64,000 bases of DNA, from positions 62,001 through 126,000 of the forward strand of contig NZ_JAERRH010000003.1 of NCBI RefSeq assembly GCF_016741855.1, read 5' to 3'. Below, piece after piece: positions 43,363 through 52,096 of the stretch. This DNA comes from Streptomyces musisoli. GTDB taxonomy: Bacteria > Actinomycetota > Actinomycetes > Streptomycetales > Streptomycetaceae. The notes under the pieces were generated by a model. That model saw nothing but the letters and a program-made list of their open reading frames with translations. It searched no databases and was not told the origin of the DNA. Every line of letters begins with the position of its first letter. The first letter of the stretch is position 1. Both the position numbers and the translations under genes were made by a program.

Positions 43363-44105
43363 TTGGCGGCCACCTCTTCGGCGAGCCGCGGCAGGTGCGG
43401 CTTGGTCGCGTAGACGACGAGGCTCTTGCCGATCAGCGGGTTCAGCGCCTGCTCGGCGAGCCGCGTGGCGAGCGGCTTCTTCATGATGTCCCAGACCAGC
43501 AGCTTGTGGTACGCCCGCACCGGCAGCGCCTTGTCGTTGTCGACGCCGAACGCGCACTTCAGCCACCAGTACGGCGAGTGCAGGGCGTGCGCGTGGTGGG
43601 TGCCGTACGGCTTCAGACCGGCCTCGCGGATCTTCGCGACCAGCTCGTCGGCCTTGTAGATGCGGATGTGGCCGCCCTCGACCTCGTGGTAGGCGTCGGA
43701 CAGTGCCCAGCAGACCTTCTCGGGGCCGTAGCGCGGCACGGTGATCGCGATGCGCCCGCCCGGCCTGAGCACGCGCACCATCTCCGCGAGCACGCCCTTG
43801 TCGTCGGGGATGTGCTCCATCACCTCGGAGATGATGACGACGTCGAAGGAGTCGTCCGGGAACGGCAGGGCGAGGGCGTCGCCCTCCATGGCCGTGGCGG
43901 TGGCGCCCTCGGGGGCCTCCCCGGCCTCCTTCATCGCCGCGAACCACTTGGCGACCTCGCGGATCTCCTCGCCGTTCTGGTCCAGGGCCACCACCTGGGC
44001 GCCCCGCCGGTAGCACTCGAAGGCGTGCCGGCCGGCCCCGCAGCCGAGGTCCAGGACGCGGTCGCCCGGGGCGAGCGGGAACCGGGAGAAGTCGACGGTC
44101 AGCAC
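43359..44105 (-). CDS. class I SAM-dependent methyltransferase (Methyltransf_11 type)
   Basis: A 248-residue enzyme with motif I VLDLGCGAGRHAFECYRRGA, acidic loop VVALDQNGEE, GDALALPFPDDSFDVVIISEV (motif II) and LRPGGRIAITVPRYGPEKVC. The C-terminal half carries an aromatic-rich region (HSPYWWLKCAFGV) that may contact a lipid or sugar substrate. GTG 44105 overlaps the glycosyltransferase stop by 7 bp. Middle gene of a three-gene coupled operon. Confidence 0.9.
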   Translation of the reverse strand: MLTVDFSRFPLAPGDRVLDLGCGAGRHAFECYRRGAQVVALDQNGEEIREVAKWFAAMKEAGEAPEGATATAMEGDALALPFPDDSFDVVIISEVMEHIPDDKGVLAEMVRVLRPGGRIAITVPRYGPEKVCWALSDAYHEVEGGHIRIYKADELVAKIREAGLKPYGTHHAHALHSPYWWLKCAFGVDNDKALPVRAYHKLLVWDIMKKPLATRLAEQALNPLIGKSLVVYATKPHLPRLAEEVAAK

Positions 44106-45517
44106 GTGGCCCTGCTTTCGGAGGAGACGCCTGCAACACTTGCCGGGGCCGCTGAGCGGCCGGGGGTCCGGGCCGCGGAGCGGCTCGGCGACGGGGCCTT
44201 GGACGGGCGCGGGCCCGCGGAGCGGGCGATGGCCTCGCGGTAGTGGGCCACGGTTCCCTCCGCGGCGCGGGCCCAGGTGAACTTGCGCAGCACCCGCTCG
44301 CGGCCGGCCCGGCCGAGCCGCGCCCGCAGCTCCGGGTCGCCGAGCAGCCGGTTCAGGGCGGCGGCCAGCGCGCCCGCGTCGCCGGGCGGTACGGCCAGAC
44401 AGGTCTCGCCGTCGCGGCCGGCGACCTCGGGGATCGCGCCTCCGGTGGTGGCGGCCAGCGGGGTGCCGGTGGCCATGGCCTCGGCGGCGGGCAGCGAGAA
44501 GCCCTCGTAGAGGGAGGGCACGCAGGCCACCTCGGCGGAGCGGATCAGGTCGACCAGCTCGGCGTCGGAGATGCCCTTGACGAAGTCGACGGCGCCTTCG
44601 AGGCCGTACCGCTCGATCGCCTGGGCGACCGGGCCCTCCTGCGGGCGCTTGCCGACGACGACGAGGTGGGCGGCCGGGTGCTCGGTGCGCACCTTGGCGA
44701 GCGCCTCCACGAGGAACACCAGCCCCTTGAGGGGCACGTCCGCGCTGGAGGTGGTGACGATCCGGCCCGGCACCTCGGGGACGGCCGGATTCGGCGCGAA
44801 CAGGTCGGTGTCGGCGCCGATGTGGACGACGTGGATCCGGTCGTTCCGGACGCCGAGGTGGTCCACGATCTCCTGGCGGGAGGTGCCGGAGACGGTGAGG
44901 ACCGAGGGCAGCCGGCGGGCGACGCGCTTCTGCATGCGGGTGAAGGCGTACCAGCGGCGCACCGAGTAGCGGCGCTGCCAGGTGCCGGCCGCGTCCAGCT
45001 CCAACTGCCGGTCCACGGTGATGGGGTGGTGGATCGTGGTGACCAGGGGGGCGCCGATGTCCCCCAGCAGCCCGTATCCCAGGGTCTGGTTGTCGTGGAC
45101 GACGTCGAACTCCCCGCGCCGGGCGCGCAGATGGTGGCGGGCGCGCAGGGAGAAGGTCAGCGGCTCGGGAAAGCCGCCGGTCCACATGGTCGCGACTTCG
45201 AGGGCGTCGACCCAGTCCCGGTACTCGTCCCGCTTCGGGGTGCGAAAGGGGTCGGGCTGGCGGTAGAGGTCGAGGCTGGGCAGCTCGGTGAGTGTGAGGC
45301 CGGGGTGGCCCTCGTCCAGCACCGGATAGGGCTGGGACCCGATGACGTCCACGCGGTGCCCGAGGCGGGCCAGCTCGCGCGAGAGATGCCGAACGTAGAC
45401 GCCCTGGCCCCCGCAGAACGGGTTCCCTTTATAGGTGAGGAGCGCGATGTCGAGCGGTCGCCCGCCGTCGGCAGCGGGTTCCCTTTCGGTACCCGCTTCC
45501 CGGGCCTCAGCGGTCAC
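44099..45517 (-). CDS. GT4-family glycosyltransferase
   Basis: A 472-residue GT-B fold enzyme. The N-domain begins LDIALLTYKGNPFCGGQGVYV; the nucleotide-sugar domain has IVTTSSADVPLKGLVFLVEA and the EX7E motif region VPSLYEGFSLPAAEAMATGTP. The C-terminal about 45 residues are Ser/Pro/Arg-rich and probably disordered. GTG 45517 has AGAAGGGGG upstream. First gene of the GT-methyltransferase-toroid operon, divergent from kstR across 220 bp. The shared region has a KstR-type box 55 bp from its start. Confidence 0.93.
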   Translation of the reverse strand: MTAEAREAGTEREPAADGGRPLDIALLTYKGNPFCGGQGVYVRHLSRELARLGHRVDVIGSQPYPVLDEGHPGLTLTELPSLDLYRQPDPFRTPKRDEYRDWVDALEVATMWTGGFPEPLTFSLRARHHLRARRGEFDVVHDNQTLGYGLLGDIGAPLVTTIHHPITVDRQLELDAAGTWQRRYSVRRWYAFTRMQKRVARRLPSVLTVSGTSRQEIVDHLGVRNDRIHVVHIGADTDLFAPNPAVPEVPGRIVTTSSADVPLKGLVFLVEALAKVRTEHPAAHLVVVGKRPQEGPVAQAIERYGLEGAVDFVKGISDAELVDLIRSAEVACVPSLYEGFSLPAAEAMATGTPLAATTGGAIPEVAGRDGETCLAVPPGDAGALAAALNRLLGDPELRARLGRAGRERVLRKFTWARAAEGTVAHYREAIARSAGPRPSKAPSPSRSAARTPGRSAAPASVAGVSSESRATC

Positions 45518-45571
45518 TCCGTGCCCCCTTCTGCCTGCACTGTCCCGCGAGACTACGACGGGACGCTAATC

Positions 45572-45585
45572 TAGAACAAGTTTCA
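45572..45585. promoter_or_regulatory. KstR-type box TAGAACAAGTTTCA
   Basis: Matches TnnAACnnGTTnnA in the divergent region of the glycosyltransferase operon and kstR, so it is a candidate autoregulatory site that also controls the operon. A second small dyad, CTTGA-TCGT-TCAAG, lies at 45588-45601. Confidence 0.8.
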
Positions 45586-45737
45586 GACTTGATCGTTCAA
45601 GAGGCTCTGAATCTACCGGCAGGTAGGGGCGCTGTGAGCAGTGGATCAGGTGATTCGCGCCACGGCCCGCGGCCCTGCCGTGCCGGTTGATCACGAGCCC
45701 TACAGACGCCCTCACCGACTGTCACGGAACGGGACCC

Positions 45738-46358
45738 ATGCCTGCGGAAGCCAGTACGTCGCGTCCGGCCACCCCGCCTCTCACCGAGCGTCAGGAGGCC
45801 CGCCGCCGCAGGATCCTGCACGCCAGCGCCCAGCTGGCCAGCCGGGGCGGTTTCGACGCCGTACAGATGCGCGAGGTCGCCGAGTCCTCGCAGGTGGCCC
45901 TCGGCACGCTGTACCGCTACTTCCCGTCCAAGGTGCATCTGCTGGTCGCCACCATGCAGGACCAGCTGGAGCACATGCACGGCACCCTGCGCAAGAAGCC
46001 TCCCGCGGGCGACACGGCCGCCGAGCGGGTCGCGGAGACCCTGATGCGGGCCTTCCGGGCGCTTCAGCGGGAGCCGCACCTGGCGGACGCGATGGTCCGC
46101 GCCCTCACCTTCGCCGACCGCAGCGTGTCGCCCGAGGTCGACCAGGTCTCCCGCCAGACCACGGTGATCATCCTGGACGCGATGGGTCTGGAGGACCCCA
46201 CCGCCGAGCAGCTGTCGGCGGTCCGGGTCATCGAGCACACCTGGCACTCGGCCCTCATCACCTGGCTCTCCGGCCGCGCCTCCATCGCCCAGGTGAAGAT
46301 AGACATCGAGACGGTGTGCCGCCTCATCGACCTGACGGAGCCGTCCGGCCGCCCGTGA
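45738..46358 (+). CDS. kstR: KstR-like TetR-family repressor of lipid/steroid catabolism
   Basis: A 206-residue TetR protein very similar over its HTH to mycobacterial KstR: RRILHASAQLASRGGFDAVQ, MREVAESSQVALGTLYRYF, then PSKVHLLVATM. The C-domain retains AMVRALTFADRSVSPEVDQV, as in KstR. In relatives it is released by 3-oxo-cholestenoyl-type CoA thioesters. ATG 45738 is taken; an upstream in-frame TTG (45687) would add 17 residues. Four matching operators lie in this window, one in its own promoter. Confidence 0.9.
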   Translation: MPAEASTSRPATPPLTERQEARRRRILHASAQLASRGGFDAVQMREVAESSQVALGTLYRYFPSKVHLLVATMQDQLEHMHGTLRKKPPAGDTAAERVAETLMRAFRALQREPHLADAMVRALTFADRSVSPEVDQVSRQTTVIILDAMGLEDPTAEQLSAVRVIEHTWHSALITWLSGRASIAQVKIDIETVCRLIDLTEPSGRP

Positions 46359-46544
46359 CAGCCGCGGGCCGGGCCGCCGCCGCGCGGACGCGGGCCGGAG
46401 CCGGCCGCCCGTGAGCGCCGCAGGCCGGGCCGCCGCCGTCGCGCGGACGCGGGCCGGATCAGGCCGAAGGGGGCTGGGGGCGCGTGGGCGTGGGCCGCGT
46501 AGGCACGTGGGGCACTTGGGCCGCGCGGGGCAAGGAAAGACCTA
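46359..46544. other. gap downstream of kstR, no thiamine gene
   Basis: The 186 bp between the kstR stop and the 3' end of the TPP riboswitch on the opposite strand. Contains two diverged copies of a GGCCGCCGCCGCGCGGACGCG unit. No minus-strand start codon with a Shine-Dalgarno sequence or open frame of useful length exists here, so the riboswitch has no visible target gene. Confidence 0.6.
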
Positions 46545-46672
46545 CGAGACGGGTTCCCTTCGCCGGCATGGTCCGGATCAGGTCATGGGGGTCGCCGTCG
46601 GGCCTGACTGCTGCCTTCTGGCCTCTCAGCCCTACCGTCGCTGTCGGCCCCGGCGGATGCTTGTGCGTCTCG
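46545..46672 (-). promoter_or_regulatory. TPP (THI-element) riboswitch, apparently orphan
   Basis: On the minus strand the THI-box core is clear: GGGCTGAGAGG, then CCTGATCCGGACCATGCCGG and CGAAGGGAA, as in thiamine pyrophosphate aptamers (CUGAGA plus CCUGAUCnGGnnnAUGCCnG). The outer helix CGAGACG/CGTCTCG closes it. P2/P3 are less regular than usual. The aptamer reads toward position 46358, where only the convergent kstR 3' end lies, so no thiamine gene is downstream. Confidence 0.78.
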
Positions 46673-46819
46673 CCCGAGTCGGCTACTCCGGTCGGACTCC
46701 CTCACTCGCCTCGTAGGCTGATTACAGGATAGACCGCATCATGGGTGACGGAACCCGCCAATTCCAACCATTTCCCACCTCGCATGCCTGGTTGGGCCCC
46801 CTGAGCGGTGCCCGTGAGG

Positions 46820-47115
46820 CGCCCTCTGCCGGGAGCCGGTGCGGCACCGAGCGGTGCCGGTGGGGCACCTTGGCGGGAGCCGGTGGGGCACCCCTGGGCG
46901 GAGCCGGTGCACGGACGGAGCGGAGCCGGTGGGGCACCCCTGGGCGGAGCCGGTGCACGGACGGAGCGGAGCCGGTGGGGCACCCCTGGGCGGAGCCTGT
47001 GGGGTGCCCTTGGGCGGAGCAGGTGCGGCCCCGAGCTGTGGCGCGGTGGGGTGCCCATGGCGGGAGCCGGTGCGGCACCGAGCGGAGCCGGTGGGGTGCC
47101 CTTGGTGGGAGCCGG
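46820..47115. repeat. 46-bp tandem repeat and related GGTGCCC units
   Basis: Downstream of the FAD oxidoreductase stop. GAGCCGGTGGGGCACCCCTG plus 26 bp is repeated perfectly at 46877-46922 and 46923-46968, with a third partial copy to about 47000. Flanking shorter units (CGGTGGGGTGCCC, GGGAGCCGGTGCGGCACCGA) extend the array to 47115. Many units contain the self-complementary GGTGGGGCACC, so the transcript 3' end would form a series of hairpins. Confidence 0.88.
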
Positions 47116-47124
47116 GGGCGGGGG

Positions 47125-48183
47125 TCAGGCGCCGACCGCCTTGCGGGTGCCGTACTTCGTGCCGACGTAGACGATCCTCTTGAACGCCACCGCGGTGCCC
47201 CCCTTGAGGTGACCGTCCTTGAGGGAGTCGTCGGGGTGGGTGAACTGGGCCACCGCGTCCTTGCGCCCGAGGCTGACGCACCGGGCCACATAGCGCAGGG
47301 AGTACGGCTCGGGCTCGCGGCCCCCGGCCAGGCGGGCCAGGGCGTCGGCCGCGGCACGGGCCTGCGGGGCGGCGGTCTGGCAGCCGAAGCGGGACCCGGG
47401 CACCCCCGCGCAGTCGCCCACGGCGAAGATCCGCCCGTCGGTGACGCTGCGCAGGTACTCGTCCACGACGACCCGGCCCTCCGCGTCGACCTCGAGGCCG
47501 CTGCGCGCCGCCAGCTCGGGGACGCCCTCCACGATCGCCCACAGGGTCAGATCGGAGGGCAGGTCCCGGCCCGACCGCAGGCGCACCACGCCCCCGGCCG
47601 CCTCCTCGACCCCGTCGTCGAGGACCTCGACGCCGAGCCGGCGCAGGGCGGCGAGCGCCCGCCGCCGGGCCCCGCCGGAGAGGCACGCGGCGACCGAGGA
47701 CCCGATGAGCCGCACCTGTACGTCGGGCCGTGCGTCGGCCACCTCGGTCGCCGTCTCGATGCCCGTCGGGCCGCCTCCGACCACCGTCACGGCGCTCCCC
47801 GCGGGCAGTGCGGCGAGCGCCGTGCGCGCCTGTTCCGCCCCTTCCCACGTGCCGACCGGGACCGTGCCCGCGAGGGGCCGCACGGTGCTGCCCACGGCCA
47901 GGAAGAGGTGGTCGAAGTCGATGCTCTCGCCGTCGTCGAGGGTGAGGGTGCCGTCGCCGATCTTCTCGACGGTGCCGATCCGCGTACGGACGCCGGCCCG
48001 CAGCATCGAGGTGAGGGGCGTGGCCGCCGCGGCCGTCCCGGCGATCTGCTGGTGCAGCCGGATGCGCTCCACGAACTCGGGCCGCGCGTTGACCACGGTC
48101 ACCTCGGCGCCCTTCACCTTCTTGGCCACCCGGTTCGCCGCGAACGTCCCCGCGTAACCGGCGCCCACCACTACAACCTTCAT
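47125..48183 (-). CDS. NAD(P)/FAD-dependent oxidoreductase (NDH-2-like)
   Basis: A 352-residue two-dinucleotide-fold flavoprotein. The FAD motif is VVVVGAGYAGTFAANRVAKK, the NAD(P) motif VTVVGGGPTGIETATEVAD near residue 130, and the C-terminal FAD-contact FAVGDCAGVPGSRFGCQTAAP. It resembles type-II NADH dehydrogenases and AIF-like proteins. ATG 48183. It precedes the repeat array and orphan riboswitch on the same strand; monocistronic. Confidence 0.92.
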   Translation of the reverse strand: MKVVVVGAGYAGTFAANRVAKKVKGAEVTVVNARPEFVERIRLHQQIAGTAAAATPLTSMLRAGVRTRIGTVEKIGDGTLTLDDGESIDFDHLFLAVGSTVRPLAGTVPVGTWEGAEQARTALAALPAGSAVTVVGGGPTGIETATEVADARPDVQVRLIGSSVAACLSGGARRRALAALRRLGVEVLDDGVEEAAGGVVRLRSGRDLPSDLTLWAIVEGVPELAARSGLEVDAEGRVVVDEYLRSVTDGRIFAVGDCAGVPGSRFGCQTAAPQARAAADALARLAGGREPEPYSLRYVARCVSLGRKDAVAQFTHPDDSLKDGHLKGGTAVAFKRIVYVGTKYGTRKAVGA

Positions 48184-48606
48184 CTCGGCCTCCCTCGGAG
48201 CAGTTGTTCACCCCCGAGACGAGACGGAACGGCCGCCGCGTGACACGACACCGACGTGACCCCCGCCACACACACGCCGACAGGTGACCGGGACGGACAC
48301 GGGGGCGACGCCGGGACAGGGGCGGGGCGACGCCGGGACGGGCACGGGGGGCGCGCCGGGACAGGAGCGTGGCGACGCCGGGCCGGTCTCCGTGGTCGCG
48401 GGGGCGGCACCAGGACGGTCCCCATGGTCGCGGGGGCGACACCGGAACGGTCCCCGTGGTCGCGGAGGGGACGAGGGGCCGCACACCGGACGCGGGGACC
48501 GGGCCGGACGGGGCACCGCGCGCCGGCGCTCCCGGACGCGGGGGCCGGGCGGACGGCGGCGCCGCGCGCCGGCGCCCGGGTCACCGTCATGCGCGGGCCG
48601 GCCGGC
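48184..48606. repeat. 423-bp intergenic region with GACGCCGGGAC and GGTCGCGGGGGCG repeats
   Basis: Between the oxidoreductase and ferredoxin genes. Two repeat families: GGGGCGACGCCGGGACRGG about three times (48299-48380), then a 30-bp unit CCGTGGTCGCGGGGGCGRCA (+CCRGRACGGTCC) three times (48388-48470). No coding signal. The promoter of the oxidoreductase should sit near 48190-48230. Confidence 0.7.
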
Positions 48607-48840
48607 CTACTCCTCCGGCGGGAACACCGCCTCCCCGCTGCCCAGCAGGGTGATCGCGACGGCCTCCACCGGGCAGCCCTCCGCCGCCGCCAGGACCTGC
48701 TCGCTCGCGTCCGTGTCCGGCTCGACCGGGTGGGACTGGCGGCCGGAGTCGAGGCGGAAGGCGCCGGGAGCGTGGTGGAGGCACTGGGCCGAGCCGATGC
48801 AGACGGAACGGTCGACCTCCACGTGCCAGCGGTCGCCCAT
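48607..48840 (-). CDS. 3Fe-4S type ferredoxin
   Basis: A 77-residue electron carrier. Cysteine pattern VCIGSAQCLHHAPGAF and EGCPVEAV fits the actinobacterial single-cluster [3Fe-4S] ferredoxins that serve cytochromes P450 (C-x5-C-xn-C-P). Cytoplasmic. ATG 48840 is 2 bp from the aldehyde dehydrogenase stop, so the two form an operon. No P450 is encoded nearby, so its partner is elsewhere or is the dehydrogenase itself. Confidence 0.92.
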   Translation of the reverse strand: MGDRWHVEVDRSVCIGSAQCLHHAPGAFRLDSGRQSHPVEPDTDASEQVLAAAEGCPVEAVAITLLGSGEAVFPPEE

Positions 48841-48842
48841 GC

Positions 48843-50294
48843 TCACGCCCCCGCCGGGAGGTGGATCATCTTGTGCTCCAGGTACGCGCCGTACCCCTCC
48901 GGACCGAACTCCCGCCCCAGGCCGGAGTTCTTGTAGCCGCCGAACGGGCCGAGCATGTCCAGGCTGAAGGTGTTGACGGAGTACGTGCCGGTGCGCACCT
49001 GCCGGGCGATGTCGGTGCCGTGCTCGACGTCGGCCGTCCACACGCTGCCGGAGAGGCCGTAGTCGGAGTCGTTGGCGATGCGCACGGCCTCCCGCTCGTC
49101 CCCGTAGGGGAGCAGGCAGATCACCGGGCCGAAGATCTCCTCGCGGGCGATGCGCATGGAGTTGTCGACGTCGCCGAAGAGGGTCGGCTCGACGTACCAG
49201 CCGCGCTCCAGTCCGGCCGGACGGCCGCCGCCGGTGAGGATCTTGGCGCCCTCTTCCTGGCCGACGCGGATGTAGTCGAGGTTGCGCTGCTGCTGGCGGC
49301 GGGCGACCAGCGGACCGACCTGGGTGGCCGGATCCAGCGGGTCGCCCACCTCGAGCGCGCTCGCCGCCTGGGCGAAGGCGTCGGCGAACTCGGCGTAGCG
49401 GGCGCGCGGGACGAGGATGCGGGTCTGGGCCACGCAGGCCTGGCCGTTGTTCATCCAGGCCACCGGGACGATCCCGGAGACGGCGGCCTCCAGGTCCGCG
49501 TCCGGCAGCACCAGCGCGGCCGACTTGCCGCCCAGCTCCAGGGTGACCCGGGTGAGGTTGCGGGCGGCGACCTCCATCACCCGCTTGCCGGCCGCGACCG
49601 ATCCGGTGAAGGAGACCTTGTCGATGCCCGGATGGCCGACCAGGTACTCGCTGACCTCGCGGTCGGCCGGGAGGATGGAGAGGACTCCCTCGGGCAGGCC
49701 CGCCTCGCGGGCGATCTCGCCGAGGAGGTAGGCGTCCAGCGGGGACTCCGGGGACGGCTTGAGGACGACCGGGCAGCCGGTGAGCAGCGCGGGCGCGAGC
49801 TTGGCCGCGGCGATGAACTGCGGGACGTTCCAGGGGACCACGGCGGCGACGACGCCGACCGGCTCGCGGCGGACCAGGAGCGGGCCGAGGATGCCGTCCC
49901 GGCGCTCCTCCAGGGGGAAGTCGCGGGCGACCCGGATCGCCGCGTCCCACACCATCATGGCGCCGAGCGCCTGCGCGAGGACGCTCCAGGAGTACGGCGA
50001 ACCGTTCTCGGCGGAGATCACGCGGGCTATCTCCTCGTGCCGGGCGAGGATGCCGTCCTTGATGCGGGTGACGACCTCGATCCGCTCCGCCTGCGAGGCG
50101 CGCGGCCAGGGGCCTTCGTCGAAGGCGCGGCGCGCGGTGGCCACCGCGCGGTCGACGTCCTCCCGGGAGGCGTGCGGCACGCGGCCGATGACCTCCTCGG
50201 TGTGCGGCGAGATCACCTCGATGACGTCCCGGCCCAGCGGGTCGGTCAACTCCCCGCCGATGAACAGCTGTCCGTGTTCCACGAGCTCGGTCAT
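48843..50294 (-). CDS. aldehyde dehydrogenase
   Basis: A 483-residue NAD(P)-dependent aldehyde dehydrogenase. Catalytic Glu in TLELGGKSAALVL near residue 253 and nucleophile Cys in NNGQACVAQTRI near residue 287; PWNVP and FTGSVAAG contact the cofactor. It oxidises aldehydes to acids. ATG 50294. Upstream it carries a CTGAC palindrome (50336) and a near-match KstR box (50354), linking it to the MaoC-ADH-SDR and thiolase genes. Confidence 0.94.
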   Translation of the reverse strand: MTELVEHGQLFIGGELTDPLGRDVIEVISPHTEEVIGRVPHASREDVDRAVATARRAFDEGPWPRASQAERIEVVTRIKDGILARHEEIARVISAENGSPYSWSVLAQALGAMMVWDAAIRVARDFPLEERRDGILGPLLVRREPVGVVAAVVPWNVPQFIAAAKLAPALLTGCPVVLKPSPESPLDAYLLGEIAREAGLPEGVLSILPADREVSEYLVGHPGIDKVSFTGSVAAGKRVMEVAARNLTRVTLELGGKSAALVLPDADLEAAVSGIVPVAWMNNGQACVAQTRILVPRARYAEFADAFAQAASALEVGDPLDPATQVGPLVARRQQQRNLDYIRVGQEEGAKILTGGGRPAGLERGWYVEPTLFGDVDNSMRIAREEIFGPVICLLPYGDEREAVRIANDSDYGLSGSVWTADVEHGTDIARQVRTGTYSVNTFSLDMLGPFGGYKNSGLGREFGPEGYGAYLEHKMIHLPAGA

Positions 50295-50335
50295 GGCCGA
50301 CTGCCTCCCGCCGCACCGCACGGCATCCGTCGTTT

Positions 50336-50350
50336 CTGACGCTGCCTCAG
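50336..50350. promoter_or_regulatory. 15-bp palindrome CTGACGCTGCCTCAG
   Basis: Fourth copy of CTGACrnnnCnTCAG, 42 bp upstream of the aldehyde dehydrogenase start and directly next to a KstR-like box. Confidence 0.75.
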
Positions 50351-50353
50351 AAC

Positions 50354-50367
50354 TGATACCAGTTCTA
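50354..50367. promoter_or_regulatory. imperfect KstR-type box TGATACCAGTTCTA
   Basis: Matches TnnAACnnGTTnnA except for TAC in place of AAC. It is part of a longer AGAACTGATACCAGTTCT dyad. Weaker than the other three sites. Confidence 0.55.
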
Positions 50368-50467
50368 GTTGCGGGGAGCAATGGCCGACGGCGGTCAGGG
50401 CCGCACCAGCGGGATCCGTGCCGATGCGGCCCTGGCCGCGGCGATTTCGGGCGCCGCGCCCGCGCCC

Positions 50468-50797
50468 TCAGTCGCAGTACCGGTCGTAGGCCGAGTTGTA
50501 GCCCTGGCTGTAGCCGTCGACGTAGCCGCGCGCCCACGAGGAGTCGTGGCCGCTCCCGTAGTTGGAGCGGTAGCCGTCGCGGTCGCAGTCGTAGCGCGCG
50601 TCGGAGAAGCCGTCGCGGAAGCCCTGCCGGAAGCCCTGCCGGTAGCCGTTCTGCTCGGGGACAACCGCCGTGGAACTCACGTGCGTTGCGGAAGAAGACG
50701 CGGACGCCGGCTGGACGCTCAACGGCATGAGGGCGATACCGGTCGCCATCAGGGCGGAGCTGAGGGCGGCAGCCCTCTTGATGGTCCTTCGCTGCAT
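50468..50797 (-). CDS. small secreted protein with GYxxGF repeats
   Basis: A 109-residue exported protein. Signal peptide [20 protein letters not shown] and [10 protein letters not shown] predicts cleavage near residue 33. The mature part repeats G-[YF]-x-x four-residue units: [16 protein letters not shown], and later [17 protein letters not shown], with two Cys (YDCDRDG and YCD-end) able to form a disulfide. The family is unknown to me; the pattern recalls amphipathic repeat proteins of the cell envelope. ATG 50797 has GGAGAGG. Confidence 0.82.
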   Translation of the reverse strand: MQRRTIKRAAALSSALMATGIALMPLSVQPASASSSATHVSSTAVVPEQNGYRQGFRQGFRDGFSDARYDCDRDGYRSNYGSGHDSSWARGYVDGYSQGYNSAYDRYCD

Positions 50798-50958
50798 GAC
50801 CTCTCCCCAATAATCGCATGTGGGATATTTCCACTCTAATAGTCCGAAAGCGTGACGCAACCGCGGGCGGCCGGCCTGCGCGGCCACCCCCGCCGGCCGG
50901 CCCGCCCCCTCCGCCCGCCGACGTGCGGCGGCCGGTCCGGCTTCCGTTCCGATTCGAT

Positions 50959-50973
50959 CTGACGCCTCATCAG
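50959..50973. promoter_or_regulatory. 15-bp palindrome CTGACGCCTCATCAG
   Basis: Fifth copy of CTGACrnnnCnTCAG. It ends 7 bp before TATAGT, a plausible -10 element, so it overlaps the -35 position of the MBL hydrolase promoter. Confidence 0.75.
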
Positions 50974-51029
50974 TTCCCGCTATAGTGGCCGTGGTCCAAG
51001 GCTGCGGGCGGTGGGGGCGGAGGAGCCTG

Positions 51030-52055
51030 ATGACGAAGACGTTCGATCACGGCGGGGGCGTACGGTCCGTTCAGGTGCCCATCCCGGACAACCCCCTCGG
51101 TCACACGCTGGTGTACGTGGTGGACACCGACCGGGGCCCGGTCCTGATCGACACCGGCTGGGACGACCCCGCCTCCTGGGACACGCTCGCGGCGGGACTG
51201 ACGGACTGCGGTACGGCGGTCCGGGAGGTCTACGGCGTCGTCGTCACGCACCACCACCCGGACCACCACGGACTCTCGGCGCGGGTGCGCGAGGCGTCCG
51301 GCGCCTGGGTGGCGCTGCACGCCGCCGACGCGGCGATCGTGCGCCGGGCGCGGGAGAGCCGGCCGGAGCGGTGGTTCTCGTACATGGCCGCCAAGCTGAC
51401 GGCGGCCGGGGCACCCGAGGAGCACGTCGCTCCCCTGCGGGCGCCCCGCGGCCGGTCGCTGCCCGGCCTCTCGCCCGCCCTCCCGGACCGGGACATCGTC
51501 CCGGGTGAACTGCTCGACCTGCCGGGCCGCCGGCTGCGCGCGGTCTGGACGCCGGGGCACACGCCCGGCCATGTCTGCCTGCACCTGGAGGAGGAGCATC
51601 CGGCCCGGCTCCCGGGCCACGGCCGCCTGTTCAGCGGCGATCACCTGCTGCCCGGCATCACCCCGCACATCGGGCTGTACGAGGACCCCGACGACGCGAC
51701 CGTGACGGATCCCCTCGGCGACTATCTGGACTCCCTGGAGCGGATCGGGCGGCTCGCCCCCGCCGAGGTCCTCCCGGCGCACCAGCACGCCTTCACCGAC
51801 GCCCCGGGGCGGGTACGGGTGCTGCTCGGCCACCACGAGAGCCGCCTGTCCAACCTCCTCGCCCTCCTCGCCGAGCCCCTCACCCCCTGGCGGCTCGCCG
51901 AACGCATGGAGTGGAACCGCCCCTGGGCCGACATCCCCTACGGCTCCCGGACCATCGCGGTCTCCGAGGCCGAGTCCCACCTGCGCCGCCTGGTGAAGCT
52001 GGGCCGCGCCGAGCCGGTGCCGGGGAGCGAGCCGGTGGCGTACGTCGCGGTGTGA
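51030..52055 (+). CDS. MBL-fold metallo-hydrolase
   Basis: A 341-residue metallo-beta-lactamase-fold hydrolase with an added C-terminal winged-helix-like domain. Metal-binding motifs: [16 protein letters not shown] near residue 87, [15 protein letters not shown] near residue 180, and [15 protein letters not shown]-terminal [20 protein letters not shown] is typical of the LACTB2-like branch. Substrate may be a thioester or lactone; unknown. ATG 51030 has GGAGGAG. Under a CTGAC palindrome. Confidence 0.9.
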   Translation: MTKTFDHGGGVRSVQVPIPDNPLGHTLVYVVDTDRGPVLIDTGWDDPASWDTLAAGLTDCGTAVREVYGVVVTHHHPDHHGLSARVREASGAWVALHAADAAIVRRARESRPERWFSYMAAKLTAAGAPEEHVAPLRAPRGRSLPGLSPALPDRDIVPGELLDLPGRRLRAVWTPGHTPGHVCLHLEEEHPARLPGHGRLFSGDHLLPGITPHIGLYEDPDDATVTDPLGDYLDSLERIGRLAPAEVLPAHQHAFTDAPGRVRVLLGHHESRLSNLLALLAEPLTPWRLAERMEWNRPWADIPYGSRTIAVSEAESHLRRLVKLGRAEPVPGSEPVAYVAV

Positions 52056-52096
52056 AACCTTCCGCGGGGTCCGGGCAGCGTACGGCGGGCGGGCGG

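Noticed and set aside
46359..46544. Thiamine gene downstream of the TPP riboswitch
   Set aside because: All three minus-strand frames lack a credible start and are too short.
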